Assembly (NCBI RefSeq): GCF_020320395.1
Contig: NZ_JAEDAH010000023.1
Span: 1-51,390 of the forward strand
Direction of reading: 5' to 3'
Length of the DNA stretch: 51,390 bases
Origin: Thalassolituus marinus
Lineage (GTDB): Bacteria; Pseudomonadota; Gammaproteobacteria; Pseudomonadales; Oceanobacteraceae
Shown here piece after piece: positions 44,338 to 51,390 of this stretch. Under the pieces are notes generated by a model. It saw nothing but the letters and a program-made list of their open reading frames with translations, did no database searches and was not told the DNA's origin. How positions within the stretch are numbered: position 1 is the first letter of the stretch; every line of letters begins with the position of its first letter. Position numbers and translations under genes: made by a program.

Positions 44338-46811
44338 TTATTCGTATGGCCTGGCGCCTGTTGTGGCGCGAAGCACGCAGTGGTGAACTGACCCTGATTT
44401 TTATGGCATTGCTGCTGGCGGTGACCTCGACCACCGCTATTGCCTTGTTCAGCTCACGCCTTGAGCTGGCCATGCAGCATCGCTCCAGTGAACTACTGGG
44501 GGCGGATGTCCGTTTGCACTCCACCACAGAACCAGAGCCTGAGTGGCAACAGAACGCACAGACACTGGGTCTGAACAGTGCCCGTACCCTGAGCTTTCCG
44601 TCGGTAGCCCTGTTCGGTGATGAGATGTCGCTGGCAGCGATTAAAGCGGTTGATGAGCATTATCCGCTGCGCAGTGTGTTGCGTGTCACCACTGTGGCTG
44701 GCGCAGAAGCACAGCAAATGAACCACGGCCCGGCACGGGGCGAAGCCTGGGTCGAACCACGTTTACTGGCCTTGCTCGGAGCAAAACTCGGCGATCAGGT
44801 CGAGGTTGGTAGTCTTACTCTGACCCTGAGCGGTGAAATCGCTGAGGAAAGCGATCGTGGTGGTAATTTTTACAGCCTGTCACCGCGCCTGATGATGCAC
44901 TGGGATGATATTGCCGGCAGTGGATTAACAGGGCCTGGCGCACGCCTGAACTATCGCCTGCTGATCACCGGTGAGGCGAGCGCCATTGAGCGCTGGCAGC
45001 AAAGCCAGCCGCTGGCAGTTAATCAGCGCTTTGAGTCACTGGACGATGGCAATCAGGCGGTGGCGCGTAATCTTAATCGTGCACGCCAGTATCTGGGTAT
45101 TGCCGCATTACTGGCGGTGGTGCTGGCCAGTGTGGCGGTGGCAATCAGCGCCCAGCGCTACGCCAGTCGTCATTTTGATATCAGCGCACTGATGCGAACC
45201 TTCGGTTTGCAGCAGAATCAGGTATGGGGCATTTACGCCAGCCAGTTATTGCTACTCGGGCTGGTCGCTACGCTGGCGGGACTGTTGCTGGCGCTTGGTT
45301 TGCAGGCGCTGTTACTGCAGTTATTACAGGGGCTGGTGCCGGATGATTTGCCCGCCGCTCCCGTCACGGCCTGGTTGCTGGGCATGAGCAGTGGCCTGCT
45401 GACCTTACTGGGTTTTGCCTTACCTTATCTGATGCCGCTCTCGCGTGTAGCCCCCTTGCGTGTATTACGTCGTGATCTGGCACCCGTGCCTTTGGCTGGT
45501 TGGCTGATCACTTCACTGGCGCTGGCTGCGCTGACGTTACTGCTGTGGCTGTTTACCGGCGACGCGCTGATTTCCGTTGGCACACTGCTTGGTGGTGGTT
45601 TGCTGTTGTTGCTGATGCTGGCGCTGCTGTTACTGGCAATTCGTGCTCTGCGCCACCTGCTGGCGGGTCGTGCACTGCCGTTATCCTTGCGTTTTGCCTG
45701 GCTGCATATCAGCCGCCACAGTCGCCAGAGTGCAGGACAGATTCTGGCCTTCAGCCTGACCATGATGGTGATGCTGGTGATCGCTGCCTTACGTAATGAT
45801 CTGCTCGCCGACTGGCAGGCGAACCTGCCGGAGAAAGCGCCCAATGTGTTTGCTATTAATATTCAGCCATATCAGCAACAGGCCTTTGCCGCGTCGCTGG
45901 CCGATGCGGGTCTGCAACATGAAAAACTGTATCCGATGGTGCCGGGGCGTCTGCTGCGCATTAACGATGTCAGTGTGCAGGAGCTGCAGGTGGCGGATGA
46001 TCCGGCGATCAATCGCGATCTGGCACTGACCGCCGACGACCAGCTACCAGCCTCGAACCGGGTGATCGCTGGTGACTGGGCACTGCAGCAGCAGGCGGGG
46101 CAGGTATCAATAGAGCAGCGTCTGGCTAAACGACTCGGTGTTGGGCTGGGCGACCGCCTGACCTTCAGTGCCGGTGGTGTCGAATTCAGTGCCGTCGTCA
46201 GTAGCCTGCGTGAGGTGGACTGGGGCGCGATGACGCCCAATTTCTACATGATGTTTTCGCCGGATGTACTGGCTGCATTGCCGGCCAGTTACCTCACCAG
46301 CTTTTATGTGCCGACGGATAAGCAAGCGCTGCTGACGGAGCTGATTCGTGCTTACCCGGGCATCACCATGCTCGATATGCAGGCAGTGATTGCCCAGATT
46401 CAGGGGGTATTGCAGCAGGTCACACTGGCCATTGAGCTGATACTGGTGTTCGTGTTGTGCGCTGCGGTGATGGTGATGCTGGCGTCGTTGCTGGCCGGTT
46501 TGTCCGAGCGACTGCGCGAAGGGGCGATTGTGCGTACCCTGGGCGGCAGCCGTGGCTTACTGCGTCGCGGTCAGCGGCTGGAGTTTATGTTACTCGGTGC
46601 GGTGTCGGCGCTGCTGGCGCTGGCCGGTGCCGAGCTGGTGACCTGGGCGCTGTATCGTCAGGTACTGGATTTACCCTATGCCGGCCCGGGTTGGGTCTGG
46701 TTGTGGTTACCACCATTTGCTGCATTGTTACTGGCTCTGCCCGGCCTGTGGTTGCTGCGCCGCACGGTGAATGTCTCGCCGCTGATGGTGCTGCGCGGTC
46801 TGAATGATTGA
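44334..46811 (+). CDS. ybbP: ABC transporter permease YbbP (FtsX-like)
   Basis: 825 aa with a GTG start that overlaps the ybbA stop. Membrane segments occur at the N-terminus, in groups in the middle (about 255-500) and at the C-terminus (about 690-820), with two periplasmic FtsX/MacB-type domains. A lysophospholipid or lipid export function is proposed for relatives but is not shown here. Confidence 0.92.
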   Translation: MIIRMAWRLLWREARSGELTLIFMALLLAVTSTTAIALFSSRLELAMQHRSSELLGADVRLHSTTEPEPEWQQNAQTLGLNSARTLSFPSVALFGDEMSLAAIKAVDEHYPLRSVLRVTTVAGAEAQQMNHGPARGEAWVEPRLLALLGAKLGDQVEVGSLTLTLSGEIAEESDRGGNFYSLSPRLMMHWDDIAGSGLTGPGARLNYRLLITGEASAIERWQQSQPLAVNQRFESLDDGNQAVARNLNRARQYLGIAALLAVVLASVAVAISAQRYASRHFDISALMRTFGLQQNQVWGIYASQLLLLGLVATLAGLLLALGLQALLLQLLQGLVPDDLPAAPVTAWLLGMSSGLLTLLGFALPYLMPLSRVAPLRVLRRDLAPVPLAGWLITSLALAALTLLLWLFTGDALISVGTLLGGGLLLLLMLALLLLAIRALRHLLAGRALPLSLRFAWLHISRHSRQSAGQILAFSLTMMVMLVIAALRNDLLADWQANLPEKAPNVFAINIQPYQQQAFAASLADAGLQHEKLYPMVPGRLLRINDVSVQELQVADDPAINRDLALTADDQLPASNRVIAGDWALQQQAGQVSIEQRLAKRLGVGLGDRLTFSAGGVEFSAVVSSLREVDWGAMTPNFYMMFSPDVLAALPASYLTSFYVPTDKQALLTELIRAYPGITMLDMQAVIAQIQGVLQQVTLAIELILVFVLCAAVMVMLASLLAGLSERLREGAIVRTLGGSRGLLRRGQRLEFMLLGAVSALLALAGAELVTWALYRQVLDLPYAGPGWVWLWLPPFAALLLALPGLWLLRRTVNVSPLMVLRGLND

Positions 46812-46812
46812 T

Positions 46813-46825
46813 GTTATATTGTAAC
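46813..46825. promoter_or_regulatory. Zur-like box upstream of the COG0523 gene
   Basis: GTTATATTGTAAC: halves GTTATA and TGTAAC, one mismatch from the gammaproteobacterial Zur palindrome core. A -10-like TATATT (46815-46820) lies inside it. It starts 2 bases after the ybbP stop and ends 23 bases before the next ATG. Confidence 0.6.
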
Positions 46826-46848
46826 CCTTTGATTTTCCGGACTGCATT

Positions 46849-47826
46849 ATGACCCGTACGCACCTGATTACCGGCTTCCTCGGTGTTGGCAAAACCACTG
46901 CCATTCTGCACTTGCTCAGCCAGAAGCCCGAGCATGAAAAATGGGCAGTGCTGGTCAATGAGTTCGGCGAGGTAGGGGTGGATGGTGCCATCCTCGAGTC
47001 GCAGGGCGCGGTGGTTAAGGAGATTCCCGGTGGCTGTTTATGCTGCGTTTCCGGTCTGCCGTTTCAGATGGGTCTGAATATGCTGATTGCCCGGGAAAAG
47101 CCGGACGTTCTGCTGATCGAACCGACCGGGCTTGGCCATCCGCGTAAAATTCTGGAAACCCTGCACAACCCGCATTATCAGGATGTATTACAGGTGGGGG
47201 TTAGTGTGTGTTTACTCGATCCTCGCAACCTGTCCAACCCGCGCTATCGCGACCACGATGTCTTCAGTGATCAGATTCAGATGGCTGACGTGCTGGTGGC
47301 TAATAAAACCGATCTGGTCAGCGCTGCTGACCGTGAGGCCTTTGAGCAACTGCTGGCCAACAGTCAGCCGCCGAAAGTCGCCAGTGGCTGGGTGACGCAG
47401 GGACAGGTGGATGTTGAGTTACTGGCGCTGGAGCCTGTGGCCGGTCGTCTGGCATTGCACCCGGATGCCCATCAGCATGCCCGCAGCCGTGACGACATCG
47501 CACCGCAGGCGCCGCTGGCTGAAGGCGAAGAATTACGCGTACTGGAAAACCATGGTCAGGGACATTTTTCACTGGGCTGGCTGCTGACGGCACAGTGGCA
47601 GTTTTCAGCTGCTAAACTCAGACACTGGCTCGGTGGTCTGGATGTCGAGCGGGCAAAAGGCATCGTGATAACCGATGAAGGCCCGCTGGTACTGAATATG
47701 CGTGATGGTGTGCTGAGCGAAATGCCGACCCGGCAACCGGATGAAAGCCGGATTGAATTGATTAACGGGTCGCCATTGGCTACAGAAACCTTACAAAATG
47801 CCTTGTTATCCTGCCGCCGCTCCTGA
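46849..47826 (+). CDS. COG0523 (CobW-like) GTPase, probable zinc allocation protein
   Basis: 325 aa. G3E GTPase with P-loop GFLGVGKTT and the metal-binding CXCC motif GGCLCCVSG. The C-terminal CobW domain is shorter than in ZigA. Members insert metals, most often zinc, under deficiency. The upstream Zur-like box points to zinc; cobalt or iron are not excluded. Confidence 0.88.
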   Translation: MTRTHLITGFLGVGKTTAILHLLSQKPEHEKWAVLVNEFGEVGVDGAILESQGAVVKEIPGGCLCCVSGLPFQMGLNMLIAREKPDVLLIEPTGLGHPRKILETLHNPHYQDVLQVGVSVCLLDPRNLSNPRYRDHDVFSDQIQMADVLVANKTDLVSAADREAFEQLLANSQPPKVASGWVTQGQVDVELLALEPVAGRLALHPDAHQHARSRDDIAPQAPLAEGEELRVLENHGQGHFSLGWLLTAQWQFSAAKLRHWLGGLDVERAKGIVITDEGPLVLNMRDGVLSEMPTRQPDESRIELINGSPLATETLQNALLSCRRS

Positions 47827-47859
47827 AAAATGGCCTTACCTTCAGAGAGGAGCGTCTGT

Positions 47860-48588
47860 ATGCGCCTGTTTTGTCTGCTGTTGCTGGCATGGAGTTCCGT
47901 TGTAACTGCCGAGACGGTAACAATTGCTGCCGAAGATGCCTGGCCGCCGTTTTCTGATGAGCAGGGGATGGGTTTGTCCTATGAACTGGCCAGTGCGGCC
48001 TTTGCTTCACAGGGGCTGATGCTACAGACACAGAGCGTGCCCTATGCCCGAGCGCTTAATCTGGCCATGAGTGGCGAAGTGGATGCCTGCTGGAACGTGA
48101 CCCGTCAGGCCAGTACAGAAGCCGTTTTTCTGTTTGGTAATGAGCCTCTGTTTCGCACCTCAGCCTCGTTTTATTACAAACGCGGGAAAGAGAAAAACTA
48201 CCTTTCCACTGCGGATATTCCCGATGGTACACGTATCGCGGTGATCAATGGCTACGAATATGGTGAAGCCTTTGAAAACAATCGTGCGCGTTTTCAGCTG
48301 GTGGAAGTGTCCAAGCAAAAACAAATGATGGCGCTGTTGCAGAATGAACGCGCCGATATGGCGATATTCTTTGATCTGGTATTTGATTTTACTATCCAGG
48401 GCAGCCCTTATCAGCCCGGACAGTTCCACCGCGGCGAAATTAACCATATCAGTGATATTTTCATCGCCTTCAACCGTGATAATCCTCGTTCGGCGGAGCT
48501 TGCCCAGGCACTCGATACCGGCCTGAAAGTGTTACACAACGATGGCCGCTATGACGAAATAATGGGCGAAGACGCCAGTGTTTTCTGA
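47860..48588 (+). CDS. Periplasmic solute-binding protein (SBP family 3-like)
   Basis: 242 aa from ATG 47860 preceded by GAGAGGAG. A signal peptide (about 1-17, ending VVTA) is followed by TIAAEDAWPPFSDEQGMGLS, the family-3 binding start. No permease or ATPase lies next to it, so it is an orphan binding protein; it may act in sensing rather than transport. The function is not assigned. Confidence 0.85.
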   Translation: MRLFCLLLLAWSSVVTAETVTIAAEDAWPPFSDEQGMGLSYELASAAFASQGLMLQTQSVPYARALNLAMSGEVDACWNVTRQASTEAVFLFGNEPLFRTSASFYYKRGKEKNYLSTADIPDGTRIAVINGYEYGEAFENNRARFQLVEVSKQKQMMALLQNERADMAIFFDLVFDFTIQGSPYQPGQFHRGEINHISDIFIAFNRDNPRSAELAQALDTGLKVLHNDGRYDEIMGEDASVF

Positions 48589-48749
48589 ACAGAGCCTGCG
48601 CCTGTTCTAACCTCTCTGTTAACGGTAATGTTTTACCGGTTGTCATAAAAAAAGAATAAATCTGTCAGATTTCTTTATCCGCTTTGCAATATCTGCCGTG
48701 CTGAATGGTTGCGGGAATTTTTTCACCATAACCAACTCCGGGGAAGGAT

Positions 48750-51272
48750 ATGAAGCATTGGATTGCAATGGCGGCGCTGTCGGGTATCGGCCTGACGGCA
48801 CAGGCCGAACTGATTATTAACGAAGTGGATGCCGACAACAGCAGCACGGATACTGCCGAATTTGTTGAAATCTTTGATGGCGGTAACGGTAATACGTCGC
48901 TGGATGGTTACGTCCTGGTGCTGTTTAACGGCTCAAATGATCTGAGCTATCAGGCCTTCGATCTCGATGGCTATAACACAAATGCCAGCGGTTATTTTGT
49001 CTTGTGTGGCGACAGCGCCAACGTTGCGAATTGTGATCTGGATGTGACTCCGGATTCCAATCTTATTCAGAATGGTGCTGACGCGGTTGCTCTGTATCAG
49101 GCAGAGGCAAAGGATTTCCCCAATGGTTCTGCGCTGACAACCAGCAATCTGAGCGACGCGCTGGTGTATGGCACCAATGATGCCGATGACAGCGGTTTGC
49201 TGACGCTGCTGAACAGCAATCAGCCACAGGTTAATGACACTGTGACTGAATCCATGCAACGCTGTGCTAACGGCAGTGGCGGTGCCCGCAACAGCGACAG
49301 CTACACTCAGGCGGTACCCACTCCGGGGGCTGCCAATGCCTGTGGCGATGAACCGGTTGAAGATACTCTGGGTGCTTGTGGCGAAACGTCGCAAAGCGCA
49401 TTTCAGCTGATCAGCGCGGTGCAGGGCAGCATCAGCGATATGGCGGCAGACGCCAGCCCGTTGCTGGGTCAGACGGTTATCGTTGAAGGTATCGTCACCA
49501 TGGATAAACAGGGTGGCTTACTGGCCAATGGTGAGTCTTCCTATCAGTACAGTGGCTTCTGGATACAGGAAGAAAACACCGATACGGACGCTGATGCATC
49601 CACCTCCGAAGGGGTGTTCGTGTATCACTATCGTGATGCGGTCAATATTGGCGATAAAGTGCGTCTGCGCGGTACCGTTGCGGAATACAGTCAGACCACG
49701 CAGATTAAATCTCTGACCGATATTGTGGTGTGTTCCAGCGGTAACACTCTGCCGGATGCGGTGTCGGTTAATCTGCCGGTGCAATCGTTAACCGAACTGG
49801 AAGCGGTGGAAGGTATGCGTGTCAGCAATCAGCAGAACCTGCTGGTGTCGGATCTGTTCGGCACGGGTTATGGCTTTGGTAATTACGGTCAGTTTGCTGT
49901 GTCGTCGGCACTGCATTTTCAGGGAACCGAGATTGCGCTGCCAGGCTCTTCTGCAGCACTTGCCGCTAACGAGGAGCGGATTCTCGATACCCTGCTGATC
50001 GACGACGGCGTTTCGGCTTCATACCCAGAGTTTATTCCGTTTCCGGACGACAGTGGTTTCAGCGCCGATAATCCGATGCGAATTGGCTACAGCGTCCCTG
50101 CGCTTGAGGGTGTTATGCATGCCTATAAAAACAACTTTATTGTTGTGCCACAGAGTCTGGTTATCGACCCGGTTAATCCGCGCAGCCCTGAACCACAAGT
50201 GGCAGCTGATGCGAATCTGATCATCGCTGGTATGAACGTATTGAATTACTTTAACGGTGATGGTCAGGGCAGTGGTTTTCCAACTTCTCGCGGAGCTCCG
50301 AGCGTCGAAGCATTCGCTATGCAGAACGATAAAATTGTTGCCGCACTGGTGGCGATGGATGCCGATATTATCGGTCTGATGGAACTGGAAAATGATGGCT
50401 TTGGTGAGTTCAGTGCAATACAGACTCTGGTGAATGCGCTCAACGCACAGCAGGTCGAGGGCAACGAGTATGAGTTTGTTCAGCCAGGCGTCAGTCAGAT
50501 TGGTACAGACGAAATTACCGTAGGTCTGCTCTACCGTCCTGCGGTGGTGAGCCTGAGCGGTGAAACCGTCATTCTCGATTCTTCAAATTCACCACTGGAT
50601 GCCAACGGCGAGCCGTTGTTCCTCGACAGCAAAAACCGTCCGTCGCTGATTCAGTCATTCATTATGAACGATGAAACCTTCACCGTGTCGGTTAACCATC
50701 TGAAATCCAAAGGCTCTGCCTGTGACGAAGAAAACGAAGGTGCGGACGGACAGGGTAATTGCAACCTTACCCGGAGTCGTGCGGCCCAGGCGCTGACACA
50801 GTTTCTGGCTACCCGGCCAACCGGCGTTGACTCAGATAACCTGATCCTGCTCGGTGATCTCAATGCCTACAGTCAGGAAGACCCGATGCAGGTGTTGTAT
50901 CAGAGCGGCCTGACCAACCTGAAGTACACCGATAAATCCACTGAACAACAGCCCTATTCGTATTCGTTCAGCGGAATGCTGGGTAGTCTGGATCATGCGC
51001 TGGCCAGCGCTGAGATGACGGATTGGGTGCTGAGCGTCGATGCCTGGCACATCAACTCGGTGGAAGACAGCCTGATGGACTATCTGACGGAAGCCAATGG
51101 TCAGACATATAAATCCATTGATAACTACGCGCAACCAGATGCCTACCGGTCGTCCGATCACGATCCGATTGTCGTCGCACTGAAGGTGCCACGAGCGGGC
51201 GGAGCATTGTCTGTTTTCTGGTTGTTGCCGTTCCTGTCGCTGTTTTTTATTCGTCGCGGTCAGGCCGTATAA
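48750..51272 (+). CDS. ExeM-type extracellular nuclease with GlyGly-CTERM tail
   Basis: 840 aa. Signal peptide (MKHWIAMAALSGIGLTAQA), a lamin-tail-like domain (about 20-200), an OB-fold part (about 210-480), and an endonuclease/exonuclease/phosphatase domain (about 490-810) with GLMELENDGFGE, NHLKSKGSAC, LGDLNAYS and SSDHDPIVV. The tail GGALSVFWLLPFLSLFF then FIRR is a GlyGly-CTERM signal, processed by a rhombosortase after type II export in Shewanella and Vibrio homologues. GGAAGGAT precedes the ATG. Confidence 0.93.
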   Translation: MKHWIAMAALSGIGLTAQAELIINEVDADNSSTDTAEFVEIFDGGNGNTSLDGYVLVLFNGSNDLSYQAFDLDGYNTNASGYFVLCGDSANVANCDLDVTPDSNLIQNGADAVALYQAEAKDFPNGSALTTSNLSDALVYGTNDADDSGLLTLLNSNQPQVNDTVTESMQRCANGSGGARNSDSYTQAVPTPGAANACGDEPVEDTLGACGETSQSAFQLISAVQGSISDMAADASPLLGQTVIVEGIVTMDKQGGLLANGESSYQYSGFWIQEENTDTDADASTSEGVFVYHYRDAVNIGDKVRLRGTVAEYSQTTQIKSLTDIVVCSSGNTLPDAVSVNLPVQSLTELEAVEGMRVSNQQNLLVSDLFGTGYGFGNYGQFAVSSALHFQGTEIALPGSSAALAANEERILDTLLIDDGVSASYPEFIPFPDDSGFSADNPMRIGYSVPALEGVMHAYKNNFIVVPQSLVIDPVNPRSPEPQVAADANLIIAGMNVLNYFNGDGQGSGFPTSRGAPSVEAFAMQNDKIVAALVAMDADIIGLMELENDGFGEFSAIQTLVNALNAQQVEGNEYEFVQPGVSQIGTDEITVGLLYRPAVVSLSGETVILDSSNSPLDANGEPLFLDSKNRPSLIQSFIMNDETFTVSVNHLKSKGSACDEENEGADGQGNCNLTRSRAAQALTQFLATRPTGVDSDNLILLGDLNAYSQEDPMQVLYQSGLTNLKYTDKSTEQQPYSYSFSGMLGSLDHALASAEMTDWVLSVDAWHINSVEDSLMDYLTEANGQTYKSIDNYAQPDAYRSSDHDPIVVALKVPRAGGALSVFWLLPFLSLFFIRRGQAV

Positions 51273-51353
51273 GGGCAACTTTCTGCTATAAAAAAGCCGG
51301 CAATTGCCACTGCTGTCCCACAAATTTTTATTTGAACTTTTGCTAGATATTCC

Positions 51354-51380
51354 AGGCCCCTTGTCCTCATAGAGGGGCCT
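51354..51380 (+). other. Hairpin at the window edge
   Basis: AGGCCCCT and AGGGGCCT form a perfect 8-bp stem with an 11-base loop. It is followed by C-rich sequence, not a U-tract. The 118 bases after the nuclease gene hold nothing else recognised; this could be the leader of a gene past the edge. Confidence 0.4.
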
Positions 51381-51390
51381 TCCCCCTCTC

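Noticed and set aside
48610-48660. CGGTAA/TTACCG stem after the solute-binding gene as terminator
   Set aside because: The stem is only 6 bp and is followed by TTGTCATAA, not a U-run.

Overview
The window is a chromosomal segment of a gammaproteobacterium. It opens with the 3' end of tuf and the merged S10-spc-alpha ribosomal protein cluster (rpsJ to rplQ) in the order known from Gammaproteobacteria. The accessory genes (TRAP transporter, class I lipases with a foldase, cytochrome bd, CpxRA, TesA/YbbA/YbbP, many c-di-GMP proteins, an ExeM-type nuclease with a GlyGly-CTERM tail) suggest a marine, Oceanospirillales-like organism. That placement is inference; no rRNA is present to confirm it.

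Layout. 1-14016: tuf end and terminator, a strong S10 promoter, 26 ribosomal protein genes plus secY and rpoA, and a strong terminator. 14017-14355: a gene-free spacer with heptamer repeats and a leftward terminator. 14356-17967 (minus): a TatT-DctP-DctQ-DctM TRAP transporter operon. 18098-21814 (minus): a very large PilZ/DUF1631/GGDEF/EAL protein with degenerate catalytic motifs. 21941-23290 (minus): a sigma-54 activator whose PAS domain carries a persulfide-sensor-like cysteine triad. 23483-28910 (plus): a -24/-12 promoter followed by a metal-site-less persulfide-dioxygenase-like protein, CydP, CydA, CydB, CydX, YbgE, a rhodanese, a Tll0287-like haem protein and an OsmC protein. 28997-32276: a potassium channel, a DksA/TraR zinc-finger protein, an HD-GYP protein, a CBS protein and a ComFB protein. 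32371-34881: CpxR, CpxA and a CpxP-like protein with CpxR-like boxes. 34952-35995: a nitronate-monooxygenase-family flavoenzyme. 36275-39420: two tandem lipases and their foldase. 39421-42932 (minus): an inositol-phosphatase-family enzyme and a membrane GGDEF-EAL protein. 43038-46811: tesA diverging from ybbA-ybbP. 46849-48588: a COG0523 GTPase behind a Zur-like box, and a solute-binding-like protein. 48750-51272: the ExeM-type nuclease.

The most interesting block is 21941-28910. A FisR-like sigma-54 activator faces a textbook -24/-12 promoter that heads a cytochrome bd operon. That operon begins with a dead ETHE1-like protein and ends with rhodanese and OsmC genes. Read together, this looks like a reactive-sulfur-responsive cytochrome bd module: persulfide sensing would be coupled to a sulfide-tolerant quinol oxidase. 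The motifs are visible in the sequence; the regulatory link and the sulfur role are inference.

A second theme is c-di-GMP signalling, with four unrelated genes: PilZ/DUF1631/GGDEF/EAL, HD-GYP, ComFB, and GGDEF-EAL. Starts were moved from the longest open frame where a ribosome binding site or family length favoured an internal codon (rpsC, rpmC, rplE, rpsH, rplO, dctP, the sigma-54 activator, the ETHE1-like gene, ybgE, cpxR, tesA, ybbA, the solute-binding protein). rpmJ and cydX are short genes found by direct reading.
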